Positions 17,808 through 25,866 of a stretch of 46,777 nucleotides of DNA are shown here, in pieces. Position numbers and translations under genes: made by a program. This DNA comes from Bacillota bacterium (GTDB lineage: Bacteria > Bacillota > UBA4882 > UBA10575): positions 1 to 46,777 of the forward strand of contig JAAYHY010000040.1 in NCBI GenBank assembly GCA_012735135.1. Reading direction: 5' to 3'. The notes beneath the pieces were generated by a model. That model saw only the letters and a list, made by a program, of their open reading frames with translations. It did not search any database and was not told the DNA's origin. Positions within the stretch are counted from its first letter, which is position 1. Each line of letters starts with the position of its first letter.

Positions 17808-18983
17808 ATGCCCTATGATTTTGACCAAATTATCGACCGTCGGCAAACCAATAATGTCAAGTGGGACCGGCGGGCGGAAGTTTTCGGCGCCGGTGACCTG
17901 CTTCCTCTGTGGGTAGCGGATATGGATTTCGCCGTCCCTCCGGGAGTCACGGCGGCGCTGAGTGCCCGGATTAAACATCCGGTTTACGGCTATACTTTCC
18001 CCCCGCCCGAATTTTACCAGGCGGTCATTGATTGGCTGGCCAAACGGCACCACTGGAACGTCAAACCCGAATGGTTGCTGGTCACCCCTGGGGTTGTCCC
18101 GGCGCTAAACTTAGCGGTGTTAGCCTTTACCCGGCCGGGGGAGACCGTTCTGATTCAACCCCCGGTTTACCGGCCCTTTTTCCGCGCCGCTGAAAATAAC
18201 GGGCGGCGTTTGGCACTTAATCCTTTAAAAGAAGTGAACGGCGGCTATACGATCGACTTTGCGCAGCTGGAAGCCGTCGTTGATTCAAAGGTCAAATTGA
18301 TGATCTTCTGCAGCCCCCATAATCCGGTGGGACGGGTCTGGCGCCAAGAAGAACTGGCCCAAATCGGTGACTTCTGCCGGCGTCATCAGATTCTGCTCGT
18401 CTCCGACGAAATCCATTCCGACTTGGTTTATAAAGGCCATACCCACACCCCCGTGGCTTCTTTAAGCCCGGAACTGGCCATGAATACCATCACCTGTCTC
18501 GCCCCGAGTAAAACCTTTAATATCCCTGGGCTGACCACCGCGGTGACGATCATTCCCGATCCGGAGAAGCGCCGCTGTTTTCAACAGATCCAGGCCGGTC
18601 TCGGCCTGGAGGTCTATAATACGCTAGGGATTACCGCCTTTACGGCCGCCTACCAAACGGGCGAAGACTGGCTTAAGGAGTTGATCCCTTATCTCCAGGG
18701 GAATCTCGATTTCCTGTTGGACTATTGCGCCCGGCGGATCCCGCTGATCCACCCCGTCAAACCGGAAGGCACTTATCTGGTCTGGCTTGACTGCCGGCGT
18801 TTACCCCTTACTCCCGATCAACTGAGAAGCTTTCTGATTAATGAGGCGAAACTCGGCCTGAACGATGGGCGTGAATTCGGCCCGGGCGGAGAAGGTTTTG
18901 CGCGGATCAATATCGCCTGTCCCCGGCCGGTCCTGGCGGAAGCCCTCCACCGCCTGGAACAAGCCGTGGGAAAACTGCTTTAA
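17808..18983 (+). CDS. PLP-dependent aminotransferase / C-S beta-lyase, MalY/PatB family
   Basis: Class II fold-type I PLP enzyme, likely cleaving cystathionine or cystine-type C-S bonds to ammonia, pyruvate and a thiol. The 391-residue length is typical. MalY/PatB signatures include the N-terminal YDFDQIIDRRQTNNVKWD and LPLWVADMDF, SPHNPVGRVW in the middle, SDEIHSDLVY (PLP ring Asp) and the Schiff-base Lys in APSKTFNIPGL. GAGGAGG lies 8 bases upstream of the ATG. It is transcribed alone and converges on the kor operon. No regulator is adjacent. Confidence 0.93.
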   Translation: MPYDFDQIIDRRQTNNVKWDRRAEVFGAGDLLPLWVADMDFAVPPGVTAALSARIKHPVYGYTFPPPEFYQAVIDWLAKRHHWNVKPEWLLVTPGVVPALNLAVLAFTRPGETVLIQPPVYRPFFRAAENNGRRLALNPLKEVNGGYTIDFAQLEAVVDSKVKLMIFCSPHNPVGRVWRQEELAQIGDFCRRHQILLVSDEIHSDLVYKGHTHTPVASLSPELAMNTITCLAPSKTFNIPGLTTAVTIIPDPEKRRCFQQIQAGLGLEVYNTLGITAFTAAYQTGEDWLKELIPYLQGNLDFLLDYCARRIPLIHPVKPEGTYLVWLDCRRLPLTPDQLRSFLINEAKLGLNDGREFGPGGEGFARINIACPRPVLAEALHRLEQAVGKLL

Positions 18984-19035
18984 GTCCATTCGCCCATGAT
19001 GGAAAGGGAATTCCTCGCAGGACAGGACGGAAGAT

Positions 19036-19329
19036 CTACTCAACAACTACACTGATGGCCGCGTCAGGACAATAGTAGGCGCAGATTCTACAGGTACTAC
19101 CGCCGTCGGCGTCAACCGTCACCCGGTTGGCGCCGTAAGCGCCTAAATCGGATGCCCACCGGATCACCCCCGCCGGACATCTTTCAATGCAAAGGCCGCA
19201 ACCTTTACACAACTGAGGAAAGATCGTCCAGGAGCCCCGCGCCGTCGGCCAGCATTCACCGGTAAACTCCGGCCCTTGGTCATCAGGGGTAGTATTCGCT
19301 AATTCGCTGGGCTTCTTTACATCAACCAT
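19036..19329 (-). CDS. Ferredoxin-like delta subunit of 2-oxoacid:ferredoxin oxidoreductase
   Basis: Electron-transfer subunit, 97 residues. The first cluster motif is complete: CKGCGLCIERCP. The second reads STCRICAYYCP. The expected first cysteine of this cluster (four residues C, C, C, C-P) is Gly, leaving three ligands, so the second cluster may be [3Fe-4S] or altered. In relatives the position is usually DxxKCTGC. It lies 29 bases downstream of the gamma subunit gene at the end of the operon. The N-terminal 35 residues are unlike typical ferredoxins (TPDDQGPEFTGECWPTARGSW), as seen in VorD/KorD chains. Confidence 0.88.
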   Translation of the reverse strand: MVDVKKPSELANTTPDDQGPEFTGECWPTARGSWTIFPQLCKGCGLCIERCPAGVIRWASDLGAYGANRVTVDADGGSTCRICAYYCPDAAISVVVE

Positions 19330-19358
19330 TTGGATAAGCCTTTCCTTTCTTTATTCTT

Positions 19359-20039
19359 TTAAGACCGGACCGGTTCCGGGGCGGCCACCAGTTCCAGCCC
19401 TTTGGCCAAGGCCTGCAAATTCCAGGTCTTCAGTTCCGGTTTAGCCCGGAATTTCTCGCCAAACTTCTTTTCGATGGCCGCCTCCACCTGGGCGGGGGAC
19501 AGGACCTGAATCAGCTGGACAATGGCCCCCAGGACAATAATGTTGAAGACCCGGTTGGTCAGTTCGGTTTTAGCCACTTGGGCGGCGGGGATGCCTACCA
19601 ACCTCACCCCGTCGGCCGCCGGTGGACGCGGGGGCGGCCCCGGCTCCGCCCCGGTCATCCGGGCGAAGGCCTCCGGCGCCACGGTCTCATAACCCTGAAT
19701 CCCGACGGTCCGGTCGTCGATGACCGGGGGTTTAAAGGCCGATTGGTCATAGAGATAGATCGTCCCCGCCCGGAGATAACCTTTGATCCGCTCCCCCGCC
19801 CGTTCACTTAAGACGGCCACCAAATCAGCCTTTTGAAATTTGGGCGCGCCAATGGACCCCTCGGCAATCTGGACAAAAGCGATGGAGACCCCGCCCCGCT
19901 GTTCCACCCCGAAGTTGGGGATATAGAGGGCTTCCTTCCCCGCCTGGAAGGCCGCTTCGGCCAAGAGTTCACCGATGCTCTGGACCCCCTGGCCTCCCTC
20001 CCCCGCGATGAGGATCTTCCATGTTTTTTCCGCCACCAT
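19359..20039 (-). CDS. korC: 2-oxoacid:ferredoxin oxidoreductase, gamma subunit
   Basis: 226 residues with the family motif AGEGGQGVQSIGELLAEAA at the N-terminus and FGVEQRGGVSIAFV at about 43-56. The gamma subunit contributes to CoA-dependent oxidative decarboxylation of 2-oxoacids (2-oxoglutarate or branched-chain) to acyl-CoA, with electrons passed to ferredoxin. Its ATG overlaps the beta-subunit stop by one base (TAATG). The part before the C-terminus contains an extra Pro-rich stretch (EPGPPPRPPAADG). Confidence 0.93.
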   Translation of the reverse strand: MVAEKTWKILIAGEGGQGVQSIGELLAEAAFQAGKEALYIPNFGVEQRGGVSIAFVQIAEGSIGAPKFQKADLVAVLSERAGERIKGYLRAGTIYLYDQSAFKPPVIDDRTVGIQGYETVAPEAFARMTGAEPGPPPRPPAADGVRLVGIPAAQVAKTELTNRVFNIIVLGAIVQLIQVLSPAQVEAAIEKKFGEKFRAKPELKTWNLQALAKGLELVAAPEPVRS

Positions 20040-20833
20040 TATCCCTCCTCCTCCCCGGGGGGTGCATCCGCCGTCCGGAACTCGCCCACTTTATAATAGC
20101 GGGGCATCTCCCCCTGCAGAAAAGCCCAGGTCTGTTTGGCATTGGTCCGCCAGTTGGTCGGGCAAGTGGAGAGCACCTCCACAAAGGAGAAGCCCCCTCC
20201 GGTCATCTGGTTCAGAAGGGCTTTCTGCAAATACTTCTTTAATTGCTGGTATTCCCCGACCGTCGCCCGGGCCACATAAGACCCCTCCGGCGCAATCGCG
20301 GCCACCAACTCCGGCCCAAGCATGGGAAGGCCGGTCTTGGCCTCCTCCCGCCCGTAAGGAGTAGTCCCCGTCTTTTGCCCCGGTAAAGTCGTAGGCGCCA
20401 TCTGTCCGCCGGTCATCGCATATAAAGTATTGTTGGCCAAGATCGCGGTAATCTTCTCCCCCCGTTGGGCGGCGTTGACCAAGTGTTGGGCGCCGATGGC
20501 GTAACCCCCGCCGTCCCCCATATAGGCGATGCCGATGAGCTCCGGCCGGGCCCGTTTGGCGCCGACGATCACCGGAATGGTCCGCCCGTGATGGGTCTGA
20601 ATATTGTCAAAGTTAAAAAAATCCCAGCTCAGCAGGGAACAGCCAATGTCGCAACCGTACAAAACCCGGTCCAGAATCCCCAATTCGTCCACGACCTCGC
20701 CCAAAGCTTTCAAGGCGATGCCATGACCACACCCGGGACAAAACCGGTGGGGTTTGGTCTCTTTTCGCCAGGAAAGGGGCAGCTTGGTATTGCCCGGCGT
20801 TTCCTGAAGGACCGGTTTTTGGCCTTCCGTCAT
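20039..20833 (-). CDS. korB: 2-oxoacid:ferredoxin oxidoreductase, beta (ThDP) subunit
   Basis: 264 residues. The iron-sulfur or structural motif CPGCGHGI is at about 35-42. The thiamine diphosphate-binding motif begins GDGGGYAIGAQHLVNAA and ends ILANNTLYAMTGGQMAP. These are diagnostic of the catalytic beta chain. It overlaps the alpha gene by four bases (ATGA) and leads straight into the gamma gene. The substrate could be 2-oxoglutarate (Kor) or a branched-chain 2-oxoacid (Vor); sequence alone does not decide. Confidence 0.94.
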   Translation of the reverse strand: MTEGQKPVLQETPGNTKLPLSWRKETKPHRFCPGCGHGIALKALGEVVDELGILDRVLYGCDIGCSLLSWDFFNFDNIQTHHGRTIPVIVGAKRARPELIGIAYMGDGGGYAIGAQHLVNAAQRGEKITAILANNTLYAMTGGQMAPTTLPGQKTGTTPYGREEAKTGLPMLGPELVAAIAPEGSYVARATVGEYQQLKKYLQKALLNQMTGGGFSFVEVLSTCPTNWRTNAKQTWAFLQGEMPRYYKVGEFRTADAPPGEEEG

Positions 20834-21975
20834 GAGACCGCCTCCCCCTCTTCCGTTTGGTCAACGGCGGCTGCAATCTCCTCCGCCGTAATCCCCACCC
20901 CCGGTTTTAATAAGGAGTCCACCGGATTGGTGAGCCCGTAGAGTTCAGCTTTGACCATGGCCAGCAACTGCCCGTAGGCCGACTCTACCACCAGGAGGCG
21001 AAGGTTGGGGCTGGCCGCCGCAATTTGGCGCAAGGCCTGGCCCGGAAAAGGCCGGACGGTCACCGGACGGAAATAGCCAACCTTCCATCCTTGCCGGTTC
21101 AGGCTCTCCTTGGCCTGTCGCGCCGCCCGGGCCACAATCCCGTGGGCAACTAGTAAAACCTCCGGTTCGGGGGGAACCTCCGCTTCCCACTCGGTCACCT
21201 CCGGCGCGATCCGTTCATAGACGGCCAGCTGATCCATTAAGCGTGTGTACAACTCTTCCTCCAGATTGAAGGTGTTCCGGAGGTGAACCGGATCCCGGTC
21301 CCGCGCCGGCACCCCCGGCAGACAGAGGATGGGCTCCGCAGGGACAAGCTCCCACCCTCTGTTCTCCGGCCGGAACAGGGTAACCGCTTCCCGCATCTTC
21401 GCCTGATAGCCGTCGCCCAAAACAAAAGTGGGGAAACGGTACCGCCAAGCCGAGTTAAAGGCCTTGATCGTATATTCGAAGAGCTCCTGGTGGGAGGCGG
21501 TGGAATAGACGATCCGGAGGCCCTCGCCGTTCCCCCCGGTGGCGGTCAGCCTTAACTCCTGTTGGGAATAGATGACCGTCGCCGTGGAAGGTCCCCCCCG
21601 CTGTTGAATAATCCAAACCCCCGGTATCCGCATCATCTCGGCCATGGCGATGGGCTCTTGCATTAAAATGTTGCCCGGCCCGGCTGTCGCCGAAAAGGTT
21701 TTCTTTCCCACCAAAGCGCCGCCCGGCATCGCAAAACCGGCCGACATCTCATCCTCCGTTTGGAGAAAACCCCGGCCAAAGTGGGGCGTCAGGCGGGCCC
21801 AATAATGCATAATTTCGTTCTGGGGCGTAATCGGGTAACCATACATCAAATCGGCTCCGGCGGCCAGGGCCGCCCAGGCCACCACTTCGTTACCAGTCAT
21901 AAAACTCCGCTGTTCCCTCCGGAGCACTTTTTCGTACTCCCCACTCAGCTGTCTGCTTACGATTTTGATCCCCAC
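20830..21975 (-). CDS. korA: 2-oxoacid:ferredoxin oxidoreductase, alpha subunit
   Basis: 381 residues. The pyrimidine-domain signature GADLMYGYPITPQNEIMHYW starts at about 40, followed by DEMSAGFAMPGGALVGKKTFSATAGPG and the C-terminal LLVVESAYGQLLAMV region. The GTG at 21975 follows GGAAAG. A shorter start at ATG 21900 (GGAGGG upstream) would remove 25 residues not typical of the family, so the start is uncertain. The small hairpin TGCCTGA / TCAGGCA at 21988-22006 lies between this gene and the P-loop gene, without a T-run on the transcribed strand. Confidence 0.93.
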   Translation of the reverse strand: MGIKIVSRQLSGEYEKVLRREQRSFMTGNEVVAWAALAAGADLMYGYPITPQNEIMHYWARLTPHFGRGFLQTEDEMSAGFAMPGGALVGKKTFSATAGPGNILMQEPIAMAEMMRIPGVWIIQQRGGPSTATVIYSQQELRLTATGGNGEGLRIVYSTASHQELFEYTIKAFNSAWRYRFPTFVLGDGYQAKMREAVTLFRPENRGWELVPAEPILCLPGVPARDRDPVHLRNTFNLEEELYTRLMDQLAVYERIAPEVTEWEAEVPPEPEVLLVAHGIVARAARQAKESLNRQGWKVGYFRPVTVRPFPGQALRQIAAASPNLRLLVVESAYGQLLAMVKAELYGLTNPVDSLLKPGVGITAEEIAAAVDQTEEGEAVS

Positions 21976-22033
21976 CTTTCCTTCGGTTGCCTGAATTCCT
22001 CAGGCATTGGGTTTTTTAGGGTTCCCGCCTGTT

Positions 22034-22708
22034 TCACCAGAAGGCGCCGGACATAAAACGTTCGATGGGCCAGACCGGATTGCCCATCCGGTCGACGGAA
22101 CCAAGCTGGCGGGCATATGGGCGCAAGGCGGTGGTGGCCAGGACCGGACAACCCACCCGGCGGGCAGCGGCGGTGACCAGCACCGCCCCCTCCTGAATCA
22201 GCTCGACCGTGGTTTCCTCCCCTAAATGGGTATTGTTGATTAAACCATCCACCGCGCCAAACTCGTCAAGATAAGCGAGGATTAAGGGGAGGGAAGAGGT
22301 GACCGGCCGCGTTGTATTCACCACCATAATCAGGCGCAAGGCTTCCTCCCCGTTTGCCTGGGCAAAACCGCCCTCAATCAAGTTTAAAAGCCGCCGGCCT
22401 TCCACTCCGTAACCCACATCGATAATCACGTCTCCGGGAAAAGCCAGGGCAGAGACGATCTCTTTTTTGAGAGGGATCGCCGCTTCCCCCGGACCAATCA
22501 GTTCCTTGGTTTCCCAAGCCAAGACTTGAAGGCCCTGGGCTTCCAGTTTCCGTTTAAGCGGGCGCAACGTATAAGCCGGTTCCACCAGATCCAAATCGAC
22601 CAGCCGCACCCGGCGGCCCGCCCTCACCAGACGCAGGCCCCGGTTTATAGCATTCTCACTTTTTCCGCTGGCATACTCCCCGACATAGGCTTCTAAAACC
22701 CGCCGCAA
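22034..22708 (-). CDS. P-loop NTPase of unknown function, first gene of the kor operon
   Basis: 224 residues. Residues 10-17 are GEYASGKS, a Walker A motif (GxxxxGKS). VRLVDLDLVEPAYTLRP at about 34-50 resembles the switch region of SIMIBI-type ATPases such as MinD or CobQ relatives. The start is TTG at 22708, with AAAGGGGGG upstream. The stop lies 58 bases before korA on the same strand, so it is probably in the kor operon. It could help assemble the enzyme's iron-sulfur or ThDP centres, but no function is shown by the sequence. It is divergent from spoVAC. Confidence 0.75.
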   Translation of the reverse strand: MRRVLEAYVGEYASGKSENAINRGLRLVRAGRRVRLVDLDLVEPAYTLRPLKRKLEAQGLQVLAWETKELIGPGEAAIPLKKEIVSALAFPGDVIIDVGYGVEGRRLLNLIEGGFAQANGEEALRLIMVVNTTRPVTSSLPLILAYLDEFGAVDGLINNTHLGEETTVELIQEGAVLVTAAARRVGCPVLATTALRPYARQLGSVDRMGNPVWPIERFMSGAFW

Positions 22709-22800
22709 CCGCTTCCCCCCTTTCTCTCCTCTCTCATCTTCTCCCTTTCCGGCGGCATAAAAACCGCCGACTTGGAAAAGTTAAAAGGGAGGTGAAGGCG

Positions 22801-23256
22801 ATGGCCAAAGCAAAACTGACTCCCAGGCAACAAAAGTACCAGGCAAAAGCAAAAAAAGCCGAACCCAAACCGGATTATTTCCGCAATGCCATCTCCGCCT
22901 TTTTCAGCGGCGGCCTCGTTTGCCTGTTGGGACAGGCTTTAATCGATTTTTACAGTCAGATCATGAAGGTTCCACCTAAGGAAGCCGCCAATCCGGCCAC
23001 CGCGACCATGATTCTAATCGGCGCCCTCCTGACCGGTTTTGGCGTCTTCGATAACCTGGCCAAATACGCCGGGGCCGGGTTGGCGGTACCGGTTACCGGT
23101 TTTGCCAATTCGGTCGTTTCCTCCGCTTTGGAATTCCGGGAAGAAGGTTTAGTCTACGGTGTCTGCGCCAAAATGTTCACCCTGGCCGGCGCCGTCATCA
23201 CCTTCGGAGTCATAACCGCCTTCGTCTTCGGGTTAATCCACGCGATCTTTCATTAG
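22801..23256 (+). CDS. spoVAC: Stage V sporulation protein AC
   Basis: Inner-membrane component of the SpoVA channel that moves dipicolinic acid into the forespore and out at germination. The ATG at 22801 has GGGAGGTG six bases upstream; an in-frame GTG at 22792 overlaps that site and is not used. The 151 residues begin with a basic stretch, then NAISAFFSGGLVCLLGQAL, and have about four membrane helices with VPVTGFANSVVSSALEFREEGLVYG, diagnostic of the family. spoVAD follows 87 bases downstream. Confidence 0.96.
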   Translation: MAKAKLTPRQQKYQAKAKKAEPKPDYFRNAISAFFSGGLVCLLGQALIDFYSQIMKVPPKEAANPATATMILIGALLTGFGVFDNLAKYAGAGLAVPVTGFANSVVSSALEFREEGLVYGVCAKMFTLAGAVITFGVITAFVFGLIHAIFH

Positions 23257-23343
23257 TGGCATTCGAGGAAAGAAGGTTATGTGCGCCTCCGATTGAGTAA
23301 GATTTTGGGAAGCGAAGAAGCAGGATCAAGAAGAGGGAAAAGC

Positions 23344-24351
23344 GTGAGCAAGAAAACGGGAAAGCAAACCTATCAGTTTGGCAATCCGCCGAAGATCATC
23401 AGCACCGGCACGGTCGCCGGTCCCCTTGAGGGGCAAGGGCCGCTCCACGAAGATTTTGACGAGATCCTTACCGATGCGCGCAACAACGAAAAAAGTTTTG
23501 AAAAAGCCGAACGCTCCATGTTAACCAAAGCCTGTCAACTGGCTTTGAATCATGCTTCCTGCTCCACGGACGAGGTTGATCTTTTTCTGGCGGGGGACCT
23601 CTTAAACCAGATTATCTCCGCCAACTTTACCGCCGCCACCTTGGGCATCCCTTTTCTCGGGCTCTACGGCGCCTGCTCCACGGCCGCCTTAGGCCTGAGC
23701 CTCGGCGCCATGCTACTGGACGGGGGATTTGCCGAAACGATTTTGACCGCCACCTCCAGCCATAATTGCACCGCCGAACGGCAATACCGCTATCCCACCG
23801 AATATGGCGGCCAACGCCGTCCTTACCAGCAATGGACAGTGACCGGCGCCGGCGCCGCGCTCCTCGGTTACCACGGGGAAGGGCCGAAAATCACCGGCGT
23901 CACCTTGGGTAAAGTCGTGGATCTAGGATCAAAGGATCCCTTAAATATGGGGGCGGCCATGGCTCCCGCCGCCGCCGACACCATCCTCCAGCATTTTCAG
24001 GATACCGGCTGGGACCCTAAGGCCTTCGATCTGATTGTCACCGGCGATCTCGGTAAAGTCGGGATCGACCTTTGCCGCCAGGAGCTGGCCGAAAACGGTC
24101 TCGAGCTCGGCGACAACTTCAGCGACTGCGGCCTCTTAATCTACGATCTGAATAAACAGGATGTCCACGCCGGCGGCAGCGGTTGTGCCGCTTCCGCCTT
24201 GGTCACCTACGGCCACCTCTATAAAAAGTTGCAGCGGAAAGAGCTTAGCCGGCTGCTCCTGGTCGGAACAGGGGCGCTCCATAGCACCACCTCTTTCCAA
24301 CAGGGCGAAAATATCCCCTGTATTGCCCATGCAGTGCGAATTGAGGTTTAA
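23344..24351 (+). CDS. spoVAD: Stage V sporulation protein AD
   Basis: Soluble, thiolase-fold subunit of the SpoVA channel, which binds dipicolinic acid. I set the start at GTG 23344 because AGAGGG lies just upstream and the product then begins MSKKTGKQTYQFGNPPKI, aligning with the Bacillus subtilis N-terminus (GKQTW). The longer frame from 23281 adds 21 atypical residues. It has 335 residues, a usual length, and contains FLGLYGACSTAALGLSLGA and the C-terminal LLVGTGALHS region. spoVAE, which normally follows, is absent; the next gene is metabolic. Confidence 0.95.
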   Translation: MSKKTGKQTYQFGNPPKIISTGTVAGPLEGQGPLHEDFDEILTDARNNEKSFEKAERSMLTKACQLALNHASCSTDEVDLFLAGDLLNQIISANFTAATLGIPFLGLYGACSTAALGLSLGAMLLDGGFAETILTATSSHNCTAERQYRYPTEYGGQRRPYQQWTVTGAGAALLGYHGEGPKITGVTLGKVVDLGSKDPLNMGAAMAPAAADTILQHFQDTGWDPKAFDLIVTGDLGKVGIDLCRQELAENGLELGDNFSDCGLLIYDLNKQDVHAGGSGCAASALVTYGHLYKKLQRKELSRLLLVGTGALHSTTSFQQGENIPCIAHAVRIEV

Positions 24352-24429
24352 TCCCCGGTTTCTTTTTATCTCCGCCCGTACAGAATGGTGTTTCCTTACT
24401 CCACTTTCAACAACAGGAGGATCATTCCC

Positions 24430-25866
24430 ATGCCTACCACCGTCGCCCAATGGGTCGTCCAGCAACTGGCAGCCTGGGGCGTAAAGTCAGTCTACGGCGT
24501 GGCCGGTGACGCCATTTTACCACTTCTGGCTGCGCTCAATGAGCATCCCCAGATCCGCTTTTATAGCGTGATCCATGAAGCCACCGCCGCCTTTATGGCC
24601 TCGGCCCAAGCCAAATTGACCGGGGAATTAGGGGTTTGCGTCGCCACCAGCGGACCGGGGGTGGCCAACCTCTTGAATGGCTTGATGGACGCCAAAAAAG
24701 ACCGGGCGCCGGTTCTCGCCTTAACCGGTCAGGTGGCCAGTTACAACCTGGACACCGATTACAAACAAGCGGCCGACGAAAATCTACTCCTTGCGCCGGC
24801 GGTGGGCTATTCCGGTTTAGCGTCCACCCCCAAGGCGGCCAATGATCTGCTCGGCAAAGCGCTCCGGACCGCCGTTGCCCAAGGTTCCCCCGTCCACTTG
24901 GCTTTTACCAAAGACATTTGGTCTGCGCCAGTGGCCCAGCCGGTCCACCCGCCCGAACCATACCTGATGACCAAAGCCCACTCCAGCCCGGAGGTGGTCG
25001 CCGGTGCTTTCCCCCTTTTAAACGAGGCGGAGCGACCGGCGATCCTCGCCGGCCGCGGAGCCATGGGCCTTGGGCCGCTTCTTTTGGACCTGGCTACCCA
25101 CTGGGAAAGCGGGATCACCCTGACCATGCCGGCCAAAGGGACGGTCCCCGGGGAACATCCCTTGGTCCTGGGCGGACTGGGTCCGGGGGGCAGTGAAGCC
25201 GCCAGTAAAATGCTGGCCGAAGCCGACCTCCTGCTCATCGCCGGCGCCACCTGGTGGCCCGAGCTTTATCTTCCGGAGCACCTGAAAATCGTCCAGCTTG
25301 ACACCGCCGTTGAGAACATCGGCGGAAAAATTCCCGTCACCTACGGGCTCGCCGGCGATCTACACCTGCTGCTTCCCCGCTTGCGGGAAGGAATCCAGAA
25401 AAAAGAGAAACCCCGGTGGCAGCAGCGCTTGGCTGAGTTAAAAGCCGACTGGCAAGCGGAGATCCGGCCGGAACAGCAAGTCGTTGCTTTGGCCGGCGAC
25501 GGTGGTTTTGCCCAAAGTCTGCCCGATTTCGTGACCGCCGTCCGCTACCGGCTGCCGCTCACGCTCATTATCCTGAAAAACGAATGGCTGGCCATGGAAC
25601 GGGACCGGATGGAACTTCTGGCGCTGGATCCTTGGGTCACCCGGCTGGTCACGCCGGATTTCGCCGCCTTTGCCGAGGCTTGTGGCGGAAAGGGCTACAC
25701 CGTTCATGACTCCTCCCAATTGGAAGAGATTTTCGCTTTGGCCCTCAACAGCCAGGAGCCGGCCATCGTCCAGGTGCAAACGGCCGCTCCCGTCTTTCCC
25801 GGACTCGTCTCCCAATTTCGCAGAGAAAAAAATGAGCAAGAAAGGAGTGTACCCTTGTGGGTGTAA
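24430..25866 (+). CDS. Thiamine-diphosphate enzyme, pyruvate oxidase/acetolactate synthase-like, with internal deletion
   Basis: ThDP-dependent decarboxylase-type protein. The start is ATG 24430 with AGGAGG upstream, giving 478 residues; relatives have about 550-580. The N-terminal pyrimidine domain is intact (GVAGDAILPL, the catalytic Glu in HEATAAFM, ATSGPGVANLL). The central domain is present (PAILAGRGAMG). In the C-terminal domain WQAEI at about 347 is joined directly to RPEQQVVALAGDGGF. Roughly 65-75 residues that normally lie between these points are missing; in relatives they hold part of the ThDP diphosphate site and the GSMG-like turn. The frame is preserved. The protein probably cannot bind cofactor normally. 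A second oddity is KN in place of the usual NN after the GDG motif. Confidence 0.8.
   Translation: MPTTVAQWVVQQLAAWGVKSVYGVAGDAILPLLAALNEHPQIRFYSVIHEATAAFMASAQAKLTGELGVCVATSGPGVANLLNGLMDAKKDRAPVLALTGQVASYNLDTDYKQAADENLLLAPAVGYSGLASTPKAANDLLGKALRTAVAQGSPVHLAFTKDIWSAPVAQPVHPPEPYLMTKAHSSPEVVAGAFPLLNEAERPAILAGRGAMGLGPLLLDLATHWESGITLTMPAKGTVPGEHPLVLGGLGPGGSEAASKMLAEADLLLIAGATWWPELYLPEHLKIVQLDTAVENIGGKIPVTYGLAGDLHLLLPRLREGIQKKEKPRWQQRLAELKADWQAEIRPEQQVVALAGDGGFAQSLPDFVTAVRYRLPLTLIILKNEWLAMERDRMELLALDPWVTRLVTPDFAAFAEACGGKGYTVHDSSQLEEIFALALNSQEPAIVQVQTAAPVFPGLVSQFRREKNEQERSVPLWV

Noticed and set aside
17538-18053. A 171-codon open frame on the minus strand
   Set aside because: It overlaps the start of the well-supported aminotransferase gene on the other strand and resembles no family.
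22755-22782. GCATA-N14-GGAAAAGTT as a sigma-F/G promoter of spoVAC
   Set aside because: The transcript would start at the ribosome site itself, leaving no room for a leader, and it lies partly in a GGCGG/CCGCC hairpin.
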